NCBI RefSeq assembly: GCF_036323735.1
Contig: NC_086021.1
Span: 130,969,976 to 131,033,975 of the forward strand
DNA: 64,000 nt
Origin: Rattus norvegicus
Lineage: Eukaryota > Chordata > Mammalia > Rodentia > Muridae
Direction of reading: 5' to 3'
Below, one piece after another: positions 22,625 to 34,100 of the stretch. The notes under the pieces were generated by a model. The model was given only the letters and a program-made list of their open reading frames with translations. It made no database searches and was not told the origin of the DNA. The translations under genes were made by a program, and so were the position numbers. Numbering within the stretch: the first letter of the stretch is position 1; each line of letters starts with the position of its first letter.

Positions 22625-23889
22625 AAAACAACCCAGATGTCCCACAATGGAAGAATGGATACATACATGGTTCATTTACACCACAGAATACAATTCAGCT
22701 ATCAAGAATGAGAACATCATGAGTTTTGCAGGCAAATGGATGGAACTAGAAAATATCATCCTGAGTGAGGTAACTCAGACCCAAGAGGATAGGCATGATA
22801 TGTACTTGCTAATAAATGAATATTAGCCAAAAAAGTACAGAATACCTAGTATACAATTCACAGAACTCAAGAAGGTTAATAAGCTGAAGGGCCCAAGTGA
22901 GTATGCCTCAACCCTACTTGGGAGGAAGAAGAAAGCAATCACAGGGGGCAGATGGAGGGAGGGAATTGGATGAGAGAGGGGACAGGGAGAGGAAAGGGGG
23001 AACATGATCAGGTATTGGGTGGACAGGAGGGAAGCCCTGAGGACCAGCAGAAAAAATGGAAACAGGTAATCTCAAAAGGTAAGAGGTAAGGCGATCTTAC
23101 CAGAGACCCGAGTGAAAGGTGAGAGAAAGACTCTCAGGACTTAAAGGGAAACCGTAGATAAAATGCCCAACAGTGGGGAGAGGGAACTTATAGAGTCCAC
23201 CTCCAGTAGAAAAAGAGGGCATCAAGTAGAGGGATGGGGTTGCCATCCCACAATCAAAATTCTGACCCAGAATTGTTCCTGTCTAAAAGAACTGGCAAGG
23301 ATAAAAATGGAGAAGAGACTGAGGGAAAGGAGGTCCAGTGACCAGCCCAAATTGGGATCTAGCTCAATGGGAGGCTCCAAGGCCTGACGCTATTACTGAT
23401 GTTATGGTGTGTTTACAGACAGGAACCTAGCATGGCTGCCCTCTGAGAGGCCCAACAAGCAGCTGAAAGAACCAGATGCAGATTCTTACACCCAACCAAT
23501 GGACAGAAGCCAGGGACCCTTGTGGGAAATTAGGGAAAGGCTGGAAGAAGCTGAGGAGGAGGGTGACCCCATAGGAAGACAGTCAATAACCTAGACCCTG
23601 AGATCTCTCAGATACTGAGCCACCAACCAGGCAGCATACATCAGCTGATATGAAGCCCCTGACAATTATACAGTAGAGGACTGCCTGGTCTGTCCTCAGT
23701 GAGAGAAGATGCACATAATCCTTGAGAGACTTGAGACTCCAGGGAGTGGGGAGACCTGGTAGGGTAGGGGGAGTAGGGACATCTGGGGGAGGAGAAATGG
23801 GATGAGGAACAGTCAGATGGCAGACCAGGAGGGGATAATGACTGGACTGTAAAGAAAAGATTAAAGGTAATTAAAAAATAAAATAAAAT
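22625..23889 (+). mobile_element. 5'-truncated LINE-1 3' end, with TSD
   Basis: It begins inside the last codons of ORF2 (AACCCAGATGTCCC, then the C-terminal stretch aligning with the MEYYSAI and GKWMELENIILSEV regions), followed by a long purine-rich 3' UTR and an A-rich tail (AATAAAATAAAATA) at about 23874-23889. The 12-bp TSD AAAAGTCCAGAG is exact. Stops and substitutions mark it as non-functional and moderately old. Confidence 0.92.
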
Positions 23890-23901
23890 AAAAGTCCAGA
23901 G
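23890..23901. repeat. TSD right copy of the 22.6-kb L1
   Basis: AAAAGTCCAGAG, identical to 22613-22624. Confidence 0.9.
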
Positions 23902-25025
23902 GACATGTGAAAATGAATGTGTGATTTAGATTCAAAGTCAAGATTTTTTTCAGAAGTAAATCATTTATGTGGATTTTTGAAGTACATCTAAAGCTTAGGA
24001 TTATTTAAAAACTATCAAGACTCTGTAAAGTAGTTGTGTTTAACATATTAAATATTCGAGGCATGTGGCAATTAGCATCAAAGAAAGGTAGATTTGAAGA
24101 TAGTCAAATGCTTAATAGGGCACTTCCAGCTATTCCTCAGTGGCTTCCCTGCCTTGCTTTGTAATGCTTATTCACTGTTCATATGAGACTCAATGCAGCT
24201 GTATACATCTCACTGGAACATGTCTCCCACACTGCTCTTGTCCATGGGAACCATTGTTAATCTTCCCTCAGCTTCTGTCACTATGCATTCTGCTACACAC
24301 TAAACCATAGCATCTGAGGTATTATGGAGGATAATTGCAAACAAATAAATACAATTCTTTCTTCCCACAGGCTATGTCTGCAATTTAGATAAATCGTCAG
24401 CCGTGAATAGTGATACCTAAACAGTGATCTACAGTGGCCCACATGGATAGGCTTGATTGTAGCCATCGTTAACTGAGACTTCTGTGAGAGCATAAACTTT
24501 TCCCCATTTGTAAATTTCATAAAGAACAATAAAAATTACATGTTCAGATGAAAAATTTTAATCAAGAATCAATCAGTAATGAACAACAATACTGCTTATT
24601 GGACAAGGGTGGAAAAAATGTACACTAAATATAATTGCATCTTTTTTTATGTTATCAATGTTAATAATCACTGCTTAAGATAATTCTGGTTTTACTTTTT
24701 AAACCTGGTGAGTTAATTAATTCTCAAAAGTTATTACAGTAAAAATGCCACTTTGTGAAGACAAAGCTTTAATACTTCAAGGCTTCCTCGGGATTTTCTT
24801 TCTGTTAATCATCTCATTGTGCATGTTAATATTCAGTTCTGTGTCTTCTTGTTTCTCCAGGGGCAAGGATTCATGCAGATGCCCTAGCTCATATCCACTA
24901 ATTGTAATGAAGTATAAAGTAACAGGAAACCCACATACTCTACATTGACACTCTCTGTACTTTGATCAGTTGGGAGTCCCTATTAACTGATGCCTTCTGC
25001 ACAGAGGAGCTTCTGTGATGGAGAC
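23902..25025. other. Unique non-coding DNA
   Basis: AT-rich with no repeat family or domain recognised. Frames are below 80 codons. Confidence 0.5.
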
Positions 25026-25312
25026 TGAGAGCTGTACTAACCTGGAGGAATCTATTGCTCCAGATACATATAGCAGAGGATGGCCTTGCCTGACAGCAAT
25101 GGGGGGGGTGGCACTTGGTCCTGGAGAGGATTGATGCCCCGGCATAGAGGGATGCTGGAGAGGTAGGGCATGAGGTGGGGGCACTCTCATACAGTCAAAG
25201 TGTATGGGGAAGGGCAGTTGTAGGATGGGAGGTTGGTGGAGGATGTAACCAGGAAGTGGGATATCATTTGATATGTAAGTGAATGGAATGATCTATAAAA
25301 GGTAAAGATAAA
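25026..25312 (+). mobile_element. LINE-1 3' UTR fragment
   Basis: ATATAGCAGAGGATGGCCTTG, ACTTGGTCCTGGAGAGG, GATGCCCCGGCATAGAGGGATG and ACCAGGAAGTGGGATATCATTTG are diverged versions of the rodent L1 3' UTR blocks also present at 58.6-58.86 kb. It ends in a degraded A-rich tail near 25300. No TSD recognised. Confidence 0.8.
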
Positions 25313-25544
25313 AACAATGCATTGAAGACAATTTAACACTATGACCTTTTGGCAACATAATAGTAGTATGTCTATCACTAGGGCTTCTGAACTCCCCAAC
25401 CATGAGTTCCTGGCTGGGATTCAGAGAATACAGTAGAAGATGTGACAGGAAGTTTGTTAGAGCAAGAAGTTTGGAGTACTGCTTGTGAGTCAAGGTCTTC
25501 TGGACATGAAGATATATTCAGAGTGTAAAGGAAAAGCAGTGATG

Positions 25545-25740
25545 TTAAATTGCCTTGGCCTAGGTCCCGAGTCCATCACTGTTGAGTTCTATAACCTCAG
25601 AAAAGTTGCTTGTCTTTTTCTCACCTGCACCGTAGTGATCATCAAAGCTTATCTCATTGGATCTTGGTAATCCTTTAAGTGATACAGACACAATGCTTGC
25701 CATATACACCTGCTAGTTAGTAAACACTAGCAAATATTGC
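25545..25740 (+). mobile_element. MIR SINE relic
   Basis: GGTCCCGAGTCC, then ATAACCTCAGAAAAGTTGCTTG and the TTTTCTCACCTGCACCGTAGTG stretch follow the order of the mammalian-wide MIR core and its conserved segment. Ancient and much diverged. Confidence 0.5.
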
Positions 25741-26324
25741 CTTTATTTATTAATATGAATCTGCGTCCTACAGTGAATGTAGAACTGCTTGCTCTTTTAT
25801 ATGGGCAGACGAGTAAATCAACAAGCTGGATATCCAAGGTGTGGCTGGAAACGTGAAGGTCGGAAGGATTGAGAAATGGAAAAGGCAGAGTTTCCAGTCT
25901 TGAGACCAAAGCTAAAACTAAACAACTCAGAAAGGACACAGAGGAAGAATCCTCTCCTTCTTGTGGGAAGGGCAGGGTTGTTGGTGTGTTTTTGCCCTTC
26001 AAATGTTTGAAGCCTTCCGGTGCCTAGGAGAGAGGATGCTGTGTTCACTATATCAATTTTAATGCTAATCTCATTGAAAACTACCTTGTATGAACAGTGA
26101 AAACCAAATTCAGTCAAGTAATTTAACACATATAGCTAAGTCAGATGACAGATGAGATTGGCCTTACTTTGGAAATTTATAATGATATGTATTATTTGAT
26201 ATGATGTGATGCTACCTGTACATGTGTAATGGATGCAATTAGTATACATATTCAAAGCCACATGATACATATGTGACTAATTTTCATTTGCTGTTTTTTC
26301 TTTCTGTTTTAAAGTTTGGTCTCC
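25741..26324. other. Unique non-coding DNA
   Basis: No repeat or coding signal recognised. The two overlapping minus-strand frames of about 90-100 codons lack any known domain. Confidence 0.45.
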
Positions 26325-26465
26325 ATCACTAATGGCTGTGTACTATTGGCACTTAACTGCTTTCTCTATATAATGAGGAAAATAATCACTATCACATCAA
26401 ATTGTTGTGAAGATGAGAGCAGAAAGCACCTAAATGGTAGTTGTGATCTAATAAGTATTTTTGCA
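26325..26465 (+). mobile_element. MIR SINE relic
   Basis: TGGCTGTGTACTATTGGCAC, then TAACTGCTTTCTCTATATAATGAGGA, AAATTGTTGTGAAGATGAGAGC and AAAGCACCTAAATGG align step by step with the MIR consensus as I know it (CTGTGTGACCTTGGGCAA ... TCTGTAAAATGGGGA ... GGTTGTTGTGAGGATTAAA). Confidence 0.75.
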
Positions 26466-26599
26466 GTATTTTAAAGCACAATAATAATTATATTAAAATA
26501 ATTCCGTCATAATTGTTTTAAATTTGGGTTTTATTTTCCTCTTCTAATGAAATATGTCTGCTACTTTCCTACTTTCTTTTTTAAAGATTTGTTTTTATT

Positions 26600-26790
26600 T
26601 TTCATTATATGTTGCCTAAGACTAATAAGAGAAAGTAGATTATTTAATACTTAACGTTGTATTAATGTGAATTAAAACCAAGTATTCTCGTGGCATGTTG
26701 TAGGAAAACCCAATATTCCATTAATTTGAATATAAAGGAGTAATGTATACATAAGTGAACCAACCACCTAACACAATAGAGAAGGCATGA
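26600..26790 (+). repeat. Diverged direct repeat, copy 1
   Basis: Shares order and about two-thirds of positions with 27420-27600. Both contain TTTAATACTTAA/TTGATACTTAA, (A)AGTATTCTCGTGGCATGTTG versus AATATTCTCATGGCATGTAG, and GGAGTAATGT versus GGAGTACTGT in the same spacing. I do not recognise a transposon family in it. Confidence 0.7.
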
Positions 26791-27033
26791 TGCAATCAAC
26801 GAAATATGTGTCTGTGCATGGAAATGTGCATAAGAATAAGGGTAGGTACCCATGGGGACCAGAAAGTGTTTCCATGTCCCTTGAGCTGGAGTTACAGGTT
26901 GTTGTGAGCAACCTGAATTGCAAGAATAGTAGATACTTTTAATTGTTTCTGCACCTTCCAGCTGTACAGCTTTCTTAACTGGATTCATAGATTTTATATG
27001 GTCTTCAATATAGCCCACAATTGAAATTCTGTG

Positions 27034-27102
27034 TGATGATAGTGGTGGTGATGATGATGATGGTGGTGGTGGTGGTGGTGGTGGTAGTGGTGGTGATGAT
27101 GA
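27034..27102. repeat. (GGT)n/(GAT)n trinucleotide repeat
   Basis: About 70 bases of GATGAT and GGTGGT units, including eight or more consecutive GGT/TGG, lying between the two copies of the 26.6/27.4-kb direct repeat. Confidence 0.9.
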
Positions 27103-27419
27103 ATAGGGTGATATTAGGTGTGATAGTGATGGTTATGAAGATAAAGATGATAACAATAATGAAAACTGTCTAGTTTCTCAATCTGAATGATTTTAAATGT
27201 TCTTAACTACTATTGCCATCATTGTGATAACTACCACCATTACCATCATTATCTTTCTGGGCAATATATTGTAAATTCTATTTGTTATATGGATGCACGA
27301 ATCAGAAATGATATTGTATATTCTACATATTCTAAAAGAGAAAAAACACATCAATCAATATGCTAAATATCTGAGTTTTGTCATTTGATTCATAGCATTA
27401 TGACTGCATATTAATTACT

Positions 27420-27600
27420 TAAGACATTCTCTTATTAAAGAGAAAGAAGACTGCTTGATACTTAATTCTGTATGAATGTAAACTAAAGACAAATATTCTC
27501 ATGGCATGTAGTAGGAACGTCTAATTTTCTATTAGTTCAAACTAAGAGGAGTACTGTTTAAGTAAATAACCCCAAGGCACACACGAGATGAGAGATAAGA
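27420..27600 (+). repeat. Diverged direct repeat, copy 2
   Basis: Second copy of the sequence at 26600-26790, about 815 bases downstream and in the same orientation. Confidence 0.7.
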
Positions 27601-30389
27601 CAATAAAGGGCTGTCACAGGAACTATTTTTATCTTTAGTTTTTATTGAAGACACATATTCAACAGACACAGAATCTACCACGTTCACTTTTGTTCATTTG
27701 AATTGCTTAAGTTTATTATTTGAATTTATTTTGTGAATCACTTTTAGAAATTATACACAAGATAATAAGCATAACAGTATATTTAGAAGAGTCAAATATT
27801 TAAGATCATTGCTAATAAAATAAATTTGGACTAGGATTTCATGAGACATATTTTCTTTTCTAAAGAGACAATGCCTACTCAGAGGTCTATGAGTACCATA
27901 GGCCCCAAGTATTCAGTAGAACTTGATTTGAGAACACCATTTCGTGTGGAGACTTGGGTGTGTGTACCATCAGAAACATCACAGCAACAGGCCAAAGCCC
28001 ATCACATGAAAGTTAATCTGTGATGCAGGCTGCAGTCCAGCTGGTGTGCTCTGCTGCTCTGAGTGGTGAACTCTATTTTTAGTACTAATTTGTTTAGCAT
28101 GCAGATGGAGAGCTTTCATGGGAACAACAAAATGACTCATGTACTGAGCTGCCCAATTCTTCTAAGAGCTACCATGTGAGGGTGCACGTTTGCTGGCCCG
28201 AGACAGTGGGTAATTGCCTGTTCTCCTTCTCCCTTCTCCATTTGTGAAAACTCTCTTGAATAAATAATGAGTAGCCTCTTTTTTTTTCCTACCCCAACAA
28301 GTTAGACTCATAATTAGAATTTGCTACTTCTTTTAATACATTCAATTATCTGCTGATTCAAGCATCTTTAGGTCAGATGCATTAGAAAACAGCTAATTAT
28401 GCCCTTTCCCATGGGTAAGAAAATCTTTAAATTTAATTAAAAGACCTTACCTCAACGCCTTCACATTAGGGTCTCCTTCCCAATGGATTTTTTACAGGGT
28501 GACTTAAAGAGCTAAACTCAACATTAAAATTAGCAAGAGTTATTATGTGTTGCTTCTTACTGAAAACAGAAACATTTTGCTTAGAAGATACTTCCACTTG
28601 TCTTGTTTCTTCTCAATAATACCCTTTTATTTTAAAATTATTTCTTTTATTTTTGGAGACTATAATTTAATCACATAATTCCCCCTTCTCTTTCTTCTTT
28701 CTATGTAACATTCCTTTCAAATTCATGGTCTCCTTTTTTCACCATTAAAAGCATAGAAAAATGGAAAATTCTATTTTCTAGTTTTAAAGTTGTCTACTTT
28801 TTATGTTGTGTGACAATAAATTATCTAAGTGACTGTCCTTTCTCAGACTCAGTATTCTCTTTGACACACTAATATGGGCAAGCATGATAGGAAAACATGA
28901 TAAAAAGAAGAGAAAAAATTGTTAAATTCTACCTCTGAAACATGTAAGTACAAACATATGAGATGTTCTGGCTTCTATGAGAGAAAGTCGCAAAAATAAA
29001 TTTCTGTTTCCCCTTTCTAAATCAAAGTACTGGAATGGAACTATATTTGTGACTTTGTTTCTTCCAGGAGAGCATGAACACCACAGCACATTGTGGACCT
29101 TTTCTTCAATGTCAATAATTTCCCTCTTAATATTTATTTTCAAACCAATCTTTTATTTTATTAAACATTAGACTTGTATGAAGAGAGAAGTCTGGATGTT
29201 GAAGGGAAGGAAGTGACCTGGAAAGAAACAGCTTTGTTCCTCTTAGTTGAGTTTCCACCTCCTTGACCCTGTGTCACCACCAATCATTGCCCTATACCCC
29301 TCCTCACTTCCTTTGTCCCTTTTCCTCTCTTCATGTCTGCTTTTCAGATTTATTTTTGTTTTTTGGCTAAGTACATTTAGAAGATGACCCCTCACTTGCA
29401 CAAAAATACCTTAAGACGTCTGTGAGAGGCCTACCCTCCCCCATTCCTCTTGCTAACAATACTGGTTGTTCTTTCTGCTTCCAGGAAGACTAGGAAGCAG
29501 GCCAATGGGAACCATTTTGAACAGAGGAATACCATCAGGGAAGTGATCATTTAGAAAGCTGGATCTGTTGACTTTGGATAAAGAGAAGCTAGTACTGTGA
29601 TGGCCTGTACAACAATTCTGGGGACAAGTAGAACTGTAGCAACATTTCGGGAGATGAATTAACCAACAGTACATAAGGTATTAAAAATAAAGCCAGTGAA
29701 CTGTTTTTAGCTTACATCGTGGATTAGCAGACAGAATGGATGCCATGCGTGGGTAAAGAGAGTAAATTAAACAGAAGATCATTTCAACTTTAGACCCATT
29801 GCCATTCATGTTATAAAGCTATTTCTGGATGGAAGGGAACAAATAGGGGACATTTGGGGAAAGTTAATTAAATTGAGCAACAACAACAAAAAAATACAAA
29901 ACTGCCTTAAGAGCCCCTGAAGTCCTGCCATTAGTTTTTCTGAAATGAGCTACAGTTTGTTTTACTTGCTTTTTGTGATTAGAAAATAACAACCTCAGTA
30001 TGCACTGACCTTTAACTCTTTGTCTATTTCCTTGGGCATGTGGGTGAACATTGGCACCCAGAAGAGTCACAAAAGCTTAAAGGTTTTATTAGGTAAAGTT
30101 TGGGATGCGTGTTTGGAGGTAAAAATATGAGAGTAATAAATGCCATGCGTTATAACAAAGACGTGAAAGAAGGGGGTTGTAATAAGCTTCCATGGTGGAG
30201 AGGCTCATGTAACGACACAGAGTAAATGTGGTGGTGGTGGCGGGTGATGGACCTCTGGATAGACATAGGAACTGTCTAGTGATATATGCTCCAATAGTGT
30301 CTGTACAGTTCAATTAGAATATGTAATCTTCTGGATTCCAAACATATTAGCCATTTTTAGGGGGGTCAATAAAATCTGATTCTTGGCCA
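27601..30389. other. Unique non-coding DNA
   Basis: No interspersed repeat recognised over 2.8 kb, the longest repeat-poor stretch in the first half of the window apart from 18.98-21.96 kb. Frames are short. A cluster of TAATTA-type motifs occurs at 28311-28316, 28394-28399 and 28433-28440. A (GGT)5-like run sits at about 30227-30244. Confidence 0.5.
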
Positions 30390-30637
30390 TTAGAGATTCT
30401 TCTGTTGAAAATCCTGTTTAGTTCTGTACTCCAATTTTTAATTGGTCTACTTAGGTTGCTGGTGTTCAATTTCTTGAGTTCTTTATTTTTCTGGATATTA
30501 GCACTCTGTCAATGTAGGATTGGTATAGAACTTTTCCCATTCTGTAGGCTGGTGTTTTGTCCTATTGATGGTGTCTTTTGCCTTACAGAGCTTTTCAGTC
30601 TCATGAGGTCTCATCTATTAATTGTTGATCTTAGTGA
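30390..30637 (-). mobile_element. LINE-1 ORF2 fragment, inverted 5' segment
   Basis: On the minus strand this matches ORF2 downstream of the RT domain: the same stretch as 5500-5745 in the old L1 and about 10940-11190 in the younger one (TTTTGCCTTACAGAGCTTTTC; CTGGATATTAGCACTCTGTC). It abuts, head to head, an L1 3' UTR in plus orientation at 30638, the signature of a 5'-inverted insertion. Confidence 0.85.
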
Positions 30638-31019
30638 AGGGCTCACAGAAACTGAGCCTCCAACTAAACAGCTTGCATGGAGTGGACCTAGGCCCCTACA
30701 CACCCAGTGTAGATGTTCAGCTCGGGCTTCAAGTGGGTCCCCATCAATTGGAGCAGGGACTCTGTTGCCTGACTTTGGAGCCCTTTCCCCTAGCTGAGAT
30801 GCTTTGTCTAGCCTCAGTGGGAAAGCATACATTAGTCCTGCTGCTACTTGGTGTGCAAGAGTGGGTTGGTACATAGGTAGCAAGTGGGGAGGGATCCCCT
30901 TCCCTGAAGGAAATGAGAGAAGAGGGTGGGAAAGTAGGACTTGGAGGAGAGAAAAGAAGAGGAGGGAGGCTATGATCAGGACGTAAAATGAATGAATGAA
31001 TGAGTGAATGAATAATTGA
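30638..31019 (+). mobile_element. LINE-1 3' UTR segment of the same insertion
   Basis: Plus-strand L1 3' UTR-type text (AACTGAGCCTCCAACTAAACA, a purine-rich stretch at 30880-30975) ending in an A-rich tail that has expanded to (AATG)n at 30987-31015. Diverged from the other 3' UTRs here, so it is probably an older subfamily. Confidence 0.7.
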
Positions 31020-31101
31020 AAATGTGACTTTTGCTCTAATGATATCACAGAAATGAATTACGCTGACCAAGGAATTCATCGCATTTCTTTGCTCTGTTTT
31101 T

Positions 31102-31102
31102 G

Positions 31103-31151
<49 letters not shown>
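31102..31151. repeat. (TG)n microsatellite
   Basis: TG run of about 50 bases with one TATA interruption, ending in GCGCGCGC. An alternating purine-pyrimidine tract able to form Z-DNA. Plus- and minus-strand frames over it are artefacts. Confidence 0.95.
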
Positions 31152-31159
31152 CTTTGTAT

Positions 31160-34100
31160 GGGGGAGGTTGGGGGAGGTGTTGTTGCAGACAGGACAGACA
31201 GGCAGCTACACGTACAAAAAGGAGGAAAGAGGGAGAGAACGAGGGAGACAGGGGCATAGACTGAGACAGCAACAAGAGAATAACCTTGGAAGTGAGTGTT
31301 CAAGAAGGGTTGATTTCCTGATAGATCAGGTCATTGTCACACTGTTCAAAAGAAAGGTAGAAATCTTAGAAGTGTAACTTAGGAGGTAAAAACACTGCTA
31401 TGGCTGGGAAGCCCAAAAGCTTGTGATGCAGGTCAAGCAGTCAAAGGCATGGTTGCTACTGTTACAGGTGAAGTCAATAATCAGAGAGACACAGGAGGGC
31501 CCACCCTACTGTACTTCTGGGATTTAGCAAAAACATTTATTTAGGAAAGTAAAAAGGAACACCAGGAACTAGAAAGGGGGCTGAGCTACTTTCTCAACTG
31601 TCAATAGTTTTAGTCCAAAAATGGTGAGGAATATAAAGAAATAAAAAAAAAAAGACCTAATGTTGTAGGTTTTGTAGATTTTTTTCCTAGTGTGAGAGAG
31701 AGTAAGAAGTACAACGTAGGGGAAGAATTGTGATCTGGTGATTTATTTCTCTAAGTGTGTGCTTTGAATCAAGAGATTTGCTCAAATTCCATACTTAATT
31801 TATGGTGTTAACTCTGCATTTCATCAAAATTCAAAAGAGAAAAAGACAGGATCCATACCACGAAAGTGTCGTCATTTGAGAGAAAGAATATTTGCTACTA
31901 AAGTGTTCTTAAAGATTTGGATATGACCTGGATATCAAAGGAAAGGGGAAGTGACCCAGACAACCCAGGGCATGATTCATGCACCACAGAGTAAAAGGGT
32001 ATTGGTGCTATTCTGACAGCTAAGCCAGGTTCAGAAAACATATATCTCAAGGCAAATGTAAGGTTGAGGAATTCAGACCTATATGAGTTGACTGCTTCTG
32101 GTTCTTAAAGGGTGTGAAGGCTGGAGTCAAGGAAGTAGTCACCTTGCTCACTCCTTTTCTGACTCCTTGTGGCTTAACCTACAACCAGGAACACTTCCCC
32201 CTTCTTCATTCAGTAATTGTGGAATAATTTAATGCTAGATATTTTTAGTGAGGCATATTGGGAGAACCCTTGATGAGATGAGGAACAATTGTGGAAGAAA
32301 ACCTCAATGACACTGTGTAATTCACAATGCTTAAGGCAAGTCAATGTTCTTTGCATGGCTATTGGAGGTCAATGTGTTGGTTTACCACAAAGTTGAAGAG
32401 TTTCAATGTCAACATCAATATTCCGATTTAAATGTTTTCCAGTACTTATCCATCATGTTGTCAGAAAGCCACTGTCCTCAATTGTTTTAATGAGTACAGG
32501 GTGATGGTATGAGACATCTAAGCTGATCAGATTGTGTCAGCCAGTTTATGCACCCCTCTTCCCAGCTGTGGCTGGTAGGTGATCTGAATACTCATTCTTT
32601 ATGATCAAGCTGGGAGTGAGGTATGTCCAGAGCAGGGAGTGCATTACGGCAACATTATTGTCTTTCCCAGATATTTGACATGTTATTCTTTTCAATGAAT
32701 TACAATAATTTTGCCATATTTTGTGCTAATTTTAATGTGAAAGCTTTTTCAATTGGCTCCACATAATTGAGTAAAATTTATCCATTTCCGAACTCATAGA
32801 AATTTATATCAAATTGGTAGTGTGTCAACCTATAGAACATGGAAGAGAATTACGATAGAATAAACACACTTCCTCTCTATGATTCCAAGGAATCATATTT
32901 GCACCTAAATTTTACATGCTAAATGTCATATCAAATACATTTGTGGCAGCTAAGTATTGAAATAGAAATGATAAACTACCTGAAAATGTTTAGAATATGT
33001 TATGATACTAGAAAACGTGATAGTTCAGTCGGGTATAGAAAGCCACCATTTCATTAGGCAGAGGAAATGCAGAAGGCATTGACAAGAATAACAAGGGTTG
33101 TAAGGTAGTGTAATATTTTCAAATAATGGTAAGGATATCAGTGAAGGTATCATATGTGGAGGAGAATGGTGGAAGAGAATATTTGAAATGAAGTCCAGAC
33201 TCAGTTCTTGTTATCATGTTAAAAGTTAAACAATAGTGACATTTTTCTTAGTATTTTTTCTTGTAGTTTTCACCCTCAAGTTACTACCTGACACAAAATA
33301 TCTAGAGCTTTTTAATTCAGCTCATTGGCAGGAAAGCAAGCTTTTATCCTTGCTGTAGTAACACCCAGAAAGAAATTCTTGCATTTCCTAATAGGATTAA
33401 TCTTGCACATTCTTTCCATTGGAAATGAATATTTCACATTTTATTTCTTACATTTTCTGGGAAGAAAAGCTAGATATCTGATCATGAATTTTAAAGAGTT
33501 GAATTTTGTTTTTATATAGCACACTCTGGCAGAAAATATCAAGATGAATTGAGGGCAAGGTGCACTTCTCTTTTTCCCCTTTGCATTTTAATACAGCAAT
33601 AATTTTTTTCATCATTTTAGACCAATATACCATGTAAGTTTCTGATTTTGACCTGGTCATTTTCTCATGTTATTTGCTCTGACGTTATAGAGACAATCTC
33701 TTCCCCAAACCTTCACTTCCAAATCCAGTATTATACTCTTCAGGCTCTACAATAAATCCTGGCTCATCTGTAAATTGTGTCTGATCAGAGACTCCAAACA
33801 AAAGGTTTAATGCAAATCATGAGGGAGTGATGTATTAAGAGTGTTCTCAGCAAAATTCACTTGGATAGCAAAGAAGCATTGTAACAGAAATCCAAAATCC
33901 AGCTCCTTCTTGGTCCTGTGTGGCTCTCTGCTGTGTAAATTGCTTCTCTAATTTGTCTCACCACTGTGCCACAAAGCTGAGCTTTCAGACTGTCTCATGG
34001 ATCCATCATTGGCTATTGCTTTCTGCCTGTAGGGGGATTTTGGCTGTACCAACTGCTGGATATGCCTGTTTCTCTGTCTGTAGGTAAAGTGGCTCGAGTA

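Noticed and set aside
30405..31048. Overlapping 130- and 145-codon frames
   Set aside because: They cross the inverted L1 junction and its UTR; neither resembles a known protein.
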